NCBI GenBank assembly: GCA_026874595.1
Contig: CM049309.1
Location: 74,512,426-74,576,425, forward strand
Reading direction: 5' to 3'
DNA: 64,000 nt
Source of the DNA: Sipunculus nudus
Lineage: Eukaryota; Annelida; Sipuncula; Golfingiida; Sipunculidae
Position 1 is the first letter of the stretch. Each line of letters begins with the position of its first letter. The position numbers were made by a program, and so were the translations under genes. Of this stretch, positions 34,683 through 46,345 are shown in pieces. The notes under the pieces were generated by a model that saw only the letters and a list, made by a program, of their open reading frames with translations, had not been told where the DNA came from and did no database searches.

Positions 34683-36965
34683 TACATATCATTAAATATA
34701 TAGTTTTTTTTCTAATTTATTAAATGTATACAATTGAAATATAACTGATATCCCCAGTCCACAGATGGAAGAACTTGGTTGTGTACACATACAGCATATG
34801 AAAGTTAGTTCAACAGTGCTTATAGGAGAAATTTCATAAATAATACATATTTAAGGATAACGAAGAGATGATGGACAGACAGGGCTGATCACTTTATGTT
34901 CCATTCTTCTTAGGAAAGAATATGTTTCAATCAGATCTAAATTTTTCTAATCCAATTATTTTTTTCCAATAATTTTACAAATTTTCAATTAAAAACTAAT
35001 GTCCCAGTGTACAGGTGCAAAGGAATCAATTGCAGCTAGGGGGGTGGGGGGGGATGGTTGGATTAACAACACTTCTGCATATACATACAGGGCAAACAAA
35101 GCCTGATCTCAAATTCTCCTGAGGCAGGAAAATAATGAACCAATGTTTGTATTATATCCTCGTTTTATTATAAATATCCTCATTTTTCTTATTTTAAGTT
35201 TATATTTATATACATTTCCAATTTAATCTATATATCTACATAAAAGTTTATTCATAATTCTAAATTGCATCATCATAAATCTCAATCAGATAACACCACA
35301 TCATGCATTATACTTGATTCAGATTTTATAATTTTAAACTGGGCCTTTATTTATCCATAATTTGCTTCATAGTTTATAAATTTATGCATACTGATGGGTT
35401 AAATTATATTTTAATTTGTTAGAATCATTTCAAAGAAAACTGATTTCTTTAAAAATGCTCATTAACACAACATGGCATCTTCTTGATTACACCTTGAATT
35501 ACTTTTCAAGGAAAGTTTTGTATATTGGAATGGAAACAGCATTACGGACAGACGGACTACGGACAAAGGATCACGACTATAGCTCAGATGACTTACAGTC
35601 AGCTGAGCTAAAAATAGATATTTTAACATTTTTTTCTTGATATTTGTTTTGTTAAAAGAACAAGGGACACATGGGTACAGCGCTCTGCTGAAGTTTGAAA
35701 TTTTTGCAAATGCAAAATATTCTATTGTAATGTTTTTAATGTTTATATTTAAGCCTATTTTTTAGCTTATCCTCTTTTTTCATTAATAGATTTTATCAGA
35801 TTCATTTTTTTATTTACAAGTTTTATAAATTTGTAATAAATATCTGAAAATATAAGTTAAAATATCAGAATTCTAAGTTGCAATCATTATTTATCCAGAG
35901 TGTAGCTCATATCAGATCATATTATGCATACACATATATTTTATTATTTTTAAATCACAAATGTTTAAACTGAATTTAAAAGAAAATAATGCCACGACAT
36001 GGCATCTTCAAGATTACTCCTTGAATCAGTATTAAGAAGTTTTGCACATTGGAGTTTTCAGCACATGCTTAATTTTATGCACCAAATAAAATATTTAGTA
36101 TATTTAATAAAATAAAAACATCTTTCCAAATTAAGTATACACACTGTTATTTAATTGAATGAGGTTCAAACAACATCATTGTGCTAATTACTATCTCATC
36201 TAAAATTTATTACTGGAATTAATATTCAATTTCACACCTGGTGAAGTTTTTACTCTTCTGAAGCAAGGAATTACTTATCTGATGAACATCTACTCTTTCA
36301 TAGCAATACACCACTTTGTGGACACAAATAAATGTGCAATGTAATCATTGTAACCCTGGTGGTATAATACAGAATCCGAAATGTAGCATAGCCTAGAATA
36401 AGAATGAATGAAAATTATAACATTCATCTAGTTTATGCACCAGACAAAAATTTAAGGTACTAAATTTTTATTTATGCTAATAACTTAAAAAAATTGCAAA
36501 ATTCAGATCCAATTTTTGGTAAACAATTGAATCTTAATTTAATAAAGTTATATCCCTGAAAAAAAAGTCTCCAGCTTTAGCAATTCTCATGTTGAGTGAG
36601 TAAATACATTTCCTGATTTTTTTAAAATTGCATTATATTTGGGCCCATAACTTCAAAACAATACTCAATACTGACCTAATTTTTGGTATGTTAATAGAAA
36701 ATGTATGGAAAAATATGAATACTTAATATGATCAAAACCAATAGCTTTTTTATGGAAAATGGAGCTTTTTCCTTAATATTTCTAAGGAATGAAGTCCTAG
36801 TGACCCAATTTTTGGTATGGTAGAAGATTTTGAGGACATCTAACTGTATGCAAAATTTTGGATTCATAGGTCCAGCAGTTTCAAAATGTGCCCTGTTAAC
36901 GGACAGACGACGGACAAAGGACCACAACTATAGCTCAGATGACTTATGGTCAGCTGAGCTAAAAA
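34683..36965 (+). repeat. AT-rich DNA with two Helitron-like 3' ends
   Basis: Mostly AT-rich with no gene. Two truncated elements end with a hairpin and 'gctaaaaat': 35520-35615 (hairpin 35581-35609, preceded by 'cggacagacggactacggacaaagg') and about 36560-36967 (hairpin 36932-36960, preceded by 'aacggacagacgacggacaaagg'). A G-rich run occurs at 35039-35056. Confidence 0.55.
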
Positions 36966-39900
36966 TTAATACACAAAAAAACAAGTGACCCAGGGGTCAT
37001 GATGCTCAGCTGACCAGGAAGACATTGACAAAAGTAATTTTATCATCTGAATGTCAAATTTGAATGAAATACTTTTTCCAAACTTGACCTTTTGTATAAA
37101 ATCATCCAATATTCATTGGGGTACTATGGAGCTCTGTAGCATGAAGGATATGGGTAACAGACACGGTTTACAAGGTTTACAAGATGACTTTTCAGGGGTC
37201 TCCCAGCATGTCAAAAAATAAAATTCTAGGTCCAGTTATTATGATTTGTGCCCTGTTAACAAACCCAAATGTTTATTCTGGGGGGTATTTCAAAGCCGCA
37301 TAGGATGAAGGATATGGGTAACAGAGATGTAATTTCATTGCACAAGGAGACTTTTCAGGGGCCTCCCAGCATATCAAGAAAGGAGATTCTAGGTCATGTC
37401 ATTATAATTTGTGCTCTGTTAACAGATGACCAAATCTTTATTCTGGGGAGTACTTCGGAGCCCCAGAGCATGAAGGATATGGGTAACAGGGACCTTATTT
37501 TGGGTTTCCATGTAGACCTTTTATGGGCTTCCCTGGAGGTGAGGACAGAAGATTCTAGGTCCAGTCATTATGATTTGTGCCCTGTTAATATATGACCAAA
37601 TCTTTATTCTGGGGGGTACTTCAGAGCCCCATAGCTAACAGAATATGGGTAACAGGGACCTTATTTCGGGTTTCCATGTAGACCTTTTATGGGCTTCCCT
37701 GGAGGTGAGGACAGAAGATTCTAGGTCCAGTCATTATGATTTGTGCAGATGACCAAATGTTTAAAGATCACAAAAGTAGAGAAAAAAAATCGTAAAAAAT
37801 AAAAAAAATATAGGTGGCGCCACCAATCTCCAGAAATCGATGAAACACTCCATGATCAATATCCATGCAAAGAATCATGGTGATTAATACATTAGTTGTT
37901 CAGTTACTTGAGCTTTTGTATTAAATTTTGCATTATTCTGGGGGGTACTTCAGAACCCCATAGCTCGAAGAATATAGGTCACAGTGACCTAATTTAAGGT
38001 TTACAAGGAGAATTTCCATAGAACTCCCAGGATTTCAAGTAAGAAGATTCCCGGTCTAGTGGTTACGATTTGTGCCCTGTTAACAGACAGACGCCTGGAT
38101 GGCCGGACGGACAACGGACAAAAGGTGATCCCTACAGCTCAGATGACTTTCAGTCAGCTGAGCTAAAAATTGAAAAAATACAGGTGGCGCCACCAGAATG
38201 CAGAAACTGATGAAACATTTCATGATCAATATCCATGCAAAGAATCATGGTGATCAATATAATAATTGTTCAGATACTTGAGCTTTTGTATCAAATTTTC
38301 CATTATTCTGGGGGTACTTCGGAGCCCCATAGCTCAGAGGTTATGGGTAACAGAGACCTAATTTCAAGTTTTTAAGGAAACTTTTCATGGGCCTCTCAGC
38401 ATGTCAAGAGAGAAGATTCTAGGTCCAGTTGTTACGATTTGTGCCATGTTAACAGATGACCGCATCTTATGAGGTCTCAAAAATAGAGAAAAAAATTTGT
38501 AAGAATAAAAAAATACAGGTGGCGCCACCATACTGCAGAAACTGATGACACATTCCATGATCAATATCCATGCAAAGAATCATGGTGATCACTGCAATAG
38601 TTGTTAAGATACTTGAGCTTTTGTATCAAATGTTCCATTATTCGGAGGGATACTTCAGATGACTTACAGTCAGCTGAGCTAAACGAAACTTAATGGTCAA
38701 TATCCATGCAAAGAATCATGATGATCTCCGTATTAGTTGTTCAGATACTTCAGCTTTTGTATCAAATTGTCCATTATTCTGAGGGATACTTCAGATAAAA
38801 ACATGTTATCGAGATATTGAAGTTTTTGTATGGAATTTTTGACTTCTCTGGGGGGGTACTTTGGGGCCCCATAACTCGAAGGATATGGGTAACAGAGACC
38901 TAATTTCTGGTTTCCATGGAGACTTTTCATAGGTCTTCGAGTGTGTTGAGAATGAAGATTCTAGGTTCAGTTGTTACTATTTGTGCCATACTAACAGATG
39001 ACAGCATCCTTAAAGGTCTCAAAAATAGAGGAAAAAATCGTAAAAAATCGAACGATACAGATGGCGCCACCAGTCTGCAGGAACAGATGACACATCTCAT
39101 GATCAATAGTTATGCCACAAATCATGACCATCATTCAAGGAGTTAATGAGATATTGAAGTTTTTGTATGAAATTTTTTACTTTTCTTGGGGGTACTTTAG
39201 GGCTCCATAGCTCGAAGAATATGGGTAACAGAGACCTAATTTTGGTTTCCATGGAGACTTTTCATAGGTCTCTCAATGTGTCGAGAATGAAGGTTCTAGG
39301 TCCAGTCGTTATGATTTGTGCCACGTTAACAGATGACAGAATCCTTAAAGGTCTCAAAAATAGAGGAAAAAATCGTAAAAAATCAAACAATACAGGTGGC
39401 GCCACAAGTCTGCAGGAACTGATGGAACATTTCATAATCAATATGTATGCCAAAAATCATGACCATCAGTGATGTAGTTATTGAGATATTGAAGTTTTTG
39501 TATGAAATTTTTGACTACTCGGGGGGGGGGGGGTACTTTGGGGCCCCATAGCTCGAAGGATATGGTTAACAGAGACCTAATTTCTGGTTTCCAAGGATAT
39601 TTTTCATGGACCTCTCAGTGTGTCGAGAATGAAGATTCTAAGTCCAGTCGTTACGATTTGTGCCATGCTAACAGATGACAGCATCCTTAAAAGTCTCAAA
39701 AATAGAGAAAAAAATTCGTAAAAAATCGAACAATACAGGTGGCGCCACCAGTCTGCAGGAAGTAATGACACATCTCATGATCAATAGTTATGCCACAAAT
39801 CATGACCATCAGTCAAGTAGTTAATGAGATATTGAAGTTTTTGTATGAAATTTTTTACTTTTCTTGGGGGTACTTTGGGGCTCCATAGCTCGAAGAATAT

Positions 39901-40494
39901 GGGTAACAGAGACCTAATTTCTGGTTTCCATGGAGACTTTTCATAGGTCTCTCAGTGTGTCAAGAATTAAGATTCTAGGTCCAGTCTTTACGATTTGTGC
40001 CTTGTTAACAGATGTTTACATTTTGAAAGGTCTCAAAAATAGAGACAAAAATTCGTAAAAAATTGAACGATACAGGTGGCGCCACCAGTCTGCAGGAAGT
40101 GATGGAACATCTCATGATCAACATGTATGACAAAAATCATGACCATCAGTCAAGTATTTAAAGAGATATTGAAGTTTTTGTTTGAAATTTTTTACTTTTC
40201 TAGGGGGTAGTTTGGGGCCCCATAGCTGGAAGGATATGGGTAACAGAGACCTAATTTCTGGTTTCCATGGAGACTTTTCATAGGTCTCTCTGTGTGTCGA
40301 GAATGAAGATTCTAAGTCCAGTCATTACGATTTGTGCCTTGTTAACAGATGTTCACATTTTTAAAGGTCTCAAAAATAGAGAAAAAAATTCGTAAAAAAT
40401 CGAAAAATACAGGTGGCGCCACCAGTCTTCAGGAACTGATGGAACCTCTCATGATCAATATGTATGCCAAAAATCATGACCATCAGTCAAGTAG
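36966..40494 (+). repeat. Tandem array of 337-bp Helitron-like repeat units
   Basis: Each complete unit reads, in order: 'gatattgaagtttttgta', 'ggggggtactttgg', 'ccccatagctcgaaggatat', 'gggtaacagagacctaattt', 'agattctaggtccagt', 'acgatttgtgcc', 'aaaaatagagaaaaa', then GGTGGCGCCACC and 'catgatcaatatgtatgcc'. Palindromes are at 37812, 38183, 38518, 39059 (mutated), 39395 (mutated), 39738, 40075 and 40412, so the later period is 336-343 bp. An internal 3' end with microsatellite and hairpin lies at 38085-38170. ORFs at 37269-39472 translate the repeat. Confidence 0.85.
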
Positions 40495-40693
40495 TTAACC
40501 CTCCTCCTGCTGAATTGATTTTTTCCTTATATGTGCTGTATACTGAATTGTTTGCAGTTTTTTTGCCTTAGAAGGAGTGCTGAATGGATGCTTTATTTGC
40601 AGCATCTGTATGTACTCTTTTTTGGTCCCAATGGTCAATACATGTAGTATTGTATACCAGACTGAATCAAGACTGCTAAAGTGAGAAATTTTA

Positions 40694-40985
40694 GGATATC
40701 CTTATATATATATATATATGATTGCCATGGCAACCAACTGAAATGTGAGAAATAAAACATTTAAATGTTTTTTTTGTCATTCCAATTAAACAATTTCTTG
40801 CAGAAGTTGTTACCGGTATCTGTCTTTTCTTAACATATGTCTTTGATAAGATATCCTTATATATATATGGTTGCCATGGCAACCAGTTAAAATGTGAGAT
40901 ATAAAACAAATGTTCTTTGTGTCACTCTAATTTAACAATTTCTCGCAGTAGTTGTGTTGTGCTGTCTTTTTAAGTCATCAACCTC
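40694..40985. repeat. Diverged direct duplication with RFX-like palindromes
   Basis: Two copies of 'gatatccttatatatatat..ggttgccatggcaacca' followed by 'aatgtgagaaataaaaca' and 'aacaatttcttgcag' start at 40696 and 40852. GGTTGCCATGGCAACC (40869-40884) is a perfect 16-bp palindrome; the first copy (40719-40734) has one change. This is the form of a full RFX X-box. It lies inside the piggyBac-type element. Confidence 0.6.
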
Positions 40986-41501
40986 TTAAAATAGGTCTTT
41001 GGAAATTCTTTTTTTGTGGAAGAGAGTGGAAAGAATTATTTTATCTATATAAATATGAATAAATTTACTTGAAACACATGGGAGACAACAGTTTTGGAAG
41101 GTTTTTTTTTTTTACTTCTTTTTCTAAAAAAAAATACTTTGCTTAGAGGACATCGTCAAAATGTGTAAGCTTCATTAAAAAAATGTAAAAAAACTTCATT
41201 ATAAACATTTAATATTAAAGAAAATTTATATAATAAAATAATAATGCAAGGACTACAACTTGCGGCACGAGTTGACATGCAAGGAACGTGACGATTAAAT
41301 CGCTAAATCATTCCAATAATAATTATCACCCATGGGCTCGAGAAGTTCTCTACACGTTATTATTCAAGTGACCTTTTTACTTTTAACTTGTCTTACCTCT
41401 TACATATACGATTTTTTTTTGTTTTTTTTTTCGTTACAGTTTACATTGATTTCATGCTCTTTTCTTGTCAAATATATAATTCATCAAATCTTGAAACTTG
41501 G

Positions 41502-41720
41502 CTAACGTGCGCGCCGGTTTGAAGTCCGACACCGCGCAGTCCGGTCCGTCACATCACCGTTTGCCCACTGCCGTAACAGATCAGTCAGTTCCTCAAAATC
41601 TATAATGAAACTGGCTGTCATTTTCATTGAGTTAATAAGAAAAACTTTTCCCATTAGTCGATCAGAATTCATAAATAATTGCGCTATTTCCTCATTGTTA
41701 ACAATAACAGACGCCGCCAT
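41502..41720 (-). CDS. Unrecognised 72-residue ORF inside the piggyBac-type element
   Basis: On the minus strand an ATGGCGGCG start at 41720, in good context ('caatcATGG'), opens 72 codons ('MAASVIVNNEEIAQLF...' to '...TSNRRAR'), ending at 41502. Local CpG content is higher than in the flanks. Upstream is the palindrome GGTCATGACC. It does not look like a DDD transposase core. It could be a remnant N-terminal exon of a lost transposase, captured DNA or chance. Confidence 0.22.
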   Translation of the reverse strand: MAASVIVNNEEIAQLFMNSDRLMGKVFLINSMKMTASFIIDFEELTDLLRQWANGDVTDRTARCRTSNRRAR

Positions 41721-42008
41721 GATTGACCTACTTCGCGGGTCATGACCGGTCATGTCCCGTACACATGATGAAAATGTCATCGCTATTTGCACACGGTTTG
41801 TCAAATAACCTTCCGGGAAAATGAAACCATTTGAATGGAAATCCCCTTTAGTGATCCCGCATAAAATTTCATACGGATTGACGGGATAAGAATTTTTTTA
41901 TTGGCTTATAAACCTAGCACCCTCCCAAACCGTATATATACGTATCCCGCATGGCGGGGATGCGGCGCGTCGCCCGTATATATACGGGTCCCGCAGGAGG
42001 AGGGTTAA

Positions 42009-42282
42009 TGAGATATTGAAGTTTTTGTATGAAATTTTGGACTTTTCTGGGGGGTACTTTGGGGCCCCATAGCTCGAAGGATATGGGTAACAGAGACCTA
42101 ATTTCTGGTTTCCAAGGAGGTTTTTCATGGGCCTCCCAGGATGTCAAGTAAGAAGATTCCAGTTCTAGCGGTTACGATTTGTGCCTGGTTAACGGACAGA
42201 CAGACGGACAGACAGACAGACGGACGACGGACAAAGAGTGTTCGCTATAGCTCAGATGACTTTCAGTCAGCTGAGCTAAAAA
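42009..42282 (+). mobile_element. Last array unit and Helitron-like 3' end
   Basis: Resumes the 337-bp unit after the piggyBac insert, but passes directly from 'gcggttacgatttgtgcctgg' to the microsatellite 'acagacagacggacagac' (42194-42230). It finishes with the hairpin at 42249-42277 and 'aaaaatt'. It looks like the true terminus of the array element. Confidence 0.6.
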
Positions 42283-42562
42283 TTGGTCCAGTGGGGTCTG
42301 TTATTGGTCCTTTGGGGTCTGTTTGGTCCTAGCACGATTATATCGGACTCAATATTATTAAAGGCCCTACCATTTATTGAGTCCGACAGCTATACAGTGA
42401 GAGTTTCTACAGTATAAGCCTCATACTACACACCACCCAATGCCCTTGTAACCAGATTCAACCCGTGCCCACACCTTACTCTTCAGGTCATCTGACTGTA
42501 CTTTTCTGTCCAATCTGATCTATCATTCACATTCACAATTGACACTGCTGAGTGCTGTATTA

Positions 42563-42983
42563 TGCTGCGTTCTTTACTGCTCGTACAAATGGTATGTACC
42601 AGATGGCAGCTCGTTCGTACGACTTGCAAACGTTCGGTACCCAACAAAAGACCCACTGACCGGATGTCTAGGTTGTTACAGTAAACAAAAAGAAACTGAT
42701 TAATAAAAAATGTTTCATGTTACATTTGACTTGTTCAACTTTATTTGTCATTTAAAACTTTTAAGTAAACCAGTCAAATATTGCCATTATTGGTGTCTTT
42801 ATTTGCTCCCTACATCTCGAAAAGCAGTGAATAAAGGTGAAGGTCGCTAAGTGGAACAGATCGACTTGCTCCGCCAAATCCCAGTTTCCCAGTGGTACGT
42901 TCCACTTAGATCACGTGCCGAACGGGATTTCCCACTGGGAAACTCGTACGTACCATCTGTTCCAGAGGTAACGAACGCAGCAT
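42563..42983. mobile_element. PIF/Harbinger-like MITE, 421 bp
   Basis: Inverted ends TGCTGCGTTCkTTAC, flanked on both sides by TTA (42560-42562, 42984-42986). This fits the 3-bp TWA duplications of PIF/Harbinger elements. The interior holds a second inverted pair, TTTCCCAGTGG / CCACTGGGAAA (about 42884 and 42931). No coding capacity. Confidence 0.65.
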
Positions 42984-42986
42984 TAT

Positions 42987-43660
42987 TACTATAGTCCGTT
43001 TCATCCCTTCATGTCCACCTGTTTTTTGCTATGAAAATTTTTATTAGGTATATTTCATGGGAAACAATTATAGTGTAGAGGAGAGGATTACAGAACCTAA
43101 TTTTCAACTGGGTAACTAAATTCCTACCTTATGCCATATTTGAGTAACAGAATTTTCTGGAAATATGAGAAATCAGTCTATATTTTACAACATATCAGAC
43201 CCACTTATGGCGGTCAAGGTCATTGGTCACATGCAAAAACAGCCTCTGCTGATTGGATGATCTCATGTAAACACTCTAAAAAATATAACCAGCTAAAACA
43301 AAGATGGCTACTTATGGAGGGACACACAATATCTGCCAGATCATGGTAAAGAGACTAAAATGTTGTAAAACATGAACAAGGGATTTATTGTAAAATTCTT
43401 AACTGCCATATTAGGTTGTCACTTCCATATGTCGTTTACTTGGAAAATATTGAAAAATATAAACTTTTTAGTAAATCATCTACAAAAAAACAGGTGGACA
43501 GCAGGTGGTGAAATGGACTTTAGTACTATTACTGTAGTCATTATATTCTGTGATTTCAGACCTTTATGAACTCTGCAGATATAATGTGTGGATCATATGG
43601 ACTACAGAAACTAGAATCAGATTCTGGTTTAATCTGACACAGATCTCATTTGAATACTTT
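42987..43660. other. Unannotated DNA between MITE and MED8 exon 1 candidate
   Basis: No gene is recognised. ORFs at 43131-43349 and 43372-43569 have no recognisable motifs. Confidence 0.35.
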
Positions 43661-43666
43661 GTTTAC

Positions 43667-43672
43667 CTGCAT
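43667..43672 (-). CDS. MED8: Candidate MED8 first coding exon (Met-Gln)
   Basis: MED8 proteins of animals begin 'MQREEK' and exon 2 starts in phase 0 with 'REEK', so the first exon must encode only Met-Gln. Scanning the minus strand upstream of exon 2 by eye, this was the only ATGCAG (or ATGCAA) directly followed by GT found: ATGCAG then GTAAAC, the same donor hexamer as exon 6. A CCAAT box lies 80 bp upstream. The implied intron 1 is 15,865 bp. The call depends on a manual scan and needs transcript support. Confidence 0.45.
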
Positions 43673-43860
43673 TTTCTTTATATGATGCTTTGAAGGTTAG
43701 CATTAGATGGAGCAGACCTACTGTAGGTCATGAATTATTAATATTCGCCAGCCAATCACGCCCAAGTGGGTGGGAGTGCTTGCGGTAGCTGTATACTCTC
43801 CCTGCATACCAACATTTGCACGTAGCCTAACTGGTGGTTTTGCATGTTGCGAAGAGATTG
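43673..43860 (-). promoter_or_regulatory. Putative MED8 promoter / 5' UTR with NF-Y site
   Basis: On the minus strand, GTGATTGGCTGG (inverted CCAAT, core at 43752-43756 on plus) matches the NF-Y consensus. It is preceded by a CACCC-type 'cccacccacttgggcgtg' at about 43758-43775. The region between it and the ATG contains one monomer of the minisatellite family (43696-43730). No TATA box is evident. Confidence 0.35.
43696..43730 (+). repeat. Isolated monomer of the 29-bp minisatellite family
   Basis: 'agcattagatggagcagacc' then 'tactgtaggtca' matches array variants such as 'gcattagatggagcagaact' (54496, 55423, 57787) and the palindromic core. Here the core is GACCTACTGTAGGTC, 15 bp with 7-bp arms. 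It is a single copy about 9.1 kb from the array. Confidence 0.7.
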
Positions 43861-45500
<1,640 letters not shown>

Positions 45501-45516
45501 GCACTCGTGTAACAAC

Positions 45517-45552
45517 CCCCCCCCCCCCCCCCCCCCCCCCCACCACCACCAC
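45517..45552. repeat. Poly-C run followed by (CCA)n
   Basis: About 24 consecutive C residues, then CAC/CCA triplets. The G-rich complement could form a quadruplex. Length is probably assembly-sensitive. Confidence 0.85.
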
Positions 45553-45594
45553 AAGCACTGGGGTCGTCTTTGGTTTCTGTGTCCTTGTGAGGCC

Positions 45595-45661
45595 AACATT
45601 CTGGCGGGAAAGCAGCTAGTGCAGCCAAAACAGTCAAATCGCCGAGACGTGTTCAAGCATT
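45595..45661 (+). other. Candidate noncoding first exon with E2F-like site
   Basis: GGCGGGAAA (45603-45611) matches an E2F site. The segment ends at a strong splice donor, GTGAGTAT, after 'gttcaagcatt' (45661). No ATG-initiated ORF runs through the donor, so it would be 5' UTR. The most plausible acceptor on the same strand is at 52589. Splice and promoter signals are the only evidence. Confidence 0.2.
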
Positions 45662-45974
45662 GTGAGTATATTTTTATTCTTCATTCCTTTCCGCTTTAAT
45701 ACTTGCATTTTTGTACTATTCAAAATATTGGTACATAATTTAAACGAAACTAATCATGCAGTGTTGCATAAAAAACAGCCGTTTCCTTTGTATAAGGTAA
45801 TCAGGCGGGGAGGTTTCTGAGCCAACAAGCCAGTCAGTTTCAGTAATATCAGGACCCTTGAATTGTGAAGGCTTCCTTCAGTATTTACAAAAAGACGGTC
45901 TGAAATGTATTTATTAGGATAATTAAATCAATCCATATATGTTTCCTGTCCATATATGTTTGTGTTTGATATCA

Positions 45975-45976
<2 letters not shown>

Positions 45977-46032
<56 letters not shown>
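45977..46032. repeat. (AT)n microsatellite
   Basis: Uninterrupted AT repeat of about 56 bp; a second short ATAT run follows at 46068-46080. Confidence 0.95.
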
Positions 46033-46035
<3 letters not shown>

Positions 46036-46307
46036 TACGTGTGTTTTGTAAATACAGTTATTTTTGCATATATATATATGTATTCAAATTTGTGAGTGTG
46101 ACTGTATGTGTGATTATATACTAAGTTTTCTTTACGTGTAGTTGATCTGTCATAGTGTCACATATCAGTATGACTAACTCCTGAGGAGCTGTCAGGGGGC
46201 ATTACACCAACTCGACTAGCAATGTAAGCCAAAGCCATTATTGTCTGACCTAGCCTGAACCTGCTGCATTCTTTAGATAATATAACATGGCCCAGACCAT
46301 ACTATCA

Positions 46308-46310
<3 letters not shown>

Positions 46311-46342
<32 letters not shown>
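46311..46342. repeat. (TC)n microsatellite
   Basis: Sixteen TC dinucleotides in a row. Confidence 0.95.

Positions 46343-46345
<3 letters not shown>

Larger units (their letters stand above)
40499..42004. mobile_element. piggyBac-type nonautonomous element (TTAA target)
   Basis: A 1506-bp insert splits one unit of the 337-bp array. It is flanked by TTAA (40495-40498, 42005-42008) and has 12-bp perfect inverted ends CCCTCCTCCTGC. Neighbouring units keep the uninterrupted site 'gtagttaatgagatattg' (39821) and 'ggagttaatgagatattg' (39143). TTAA duplication with CCC-starting ends is the piggyBac hallmark. No DDD transposase is present, so movement would need an enzyme from elsewhere. Subterminal repeats CGTATATATACG plus TCCCGC occur at 41931-41950 and 41976-41995. 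Confidence 0.88.

Noticed and set aside
37269-39472. ORFs of 76-108 codons sharing 'MKDMGNRD' and 'LKGLKNRGKNRKKS'
   Set aside because: Same words recur because they translate tandem 337-bp repeat units; no protein family is recognised.
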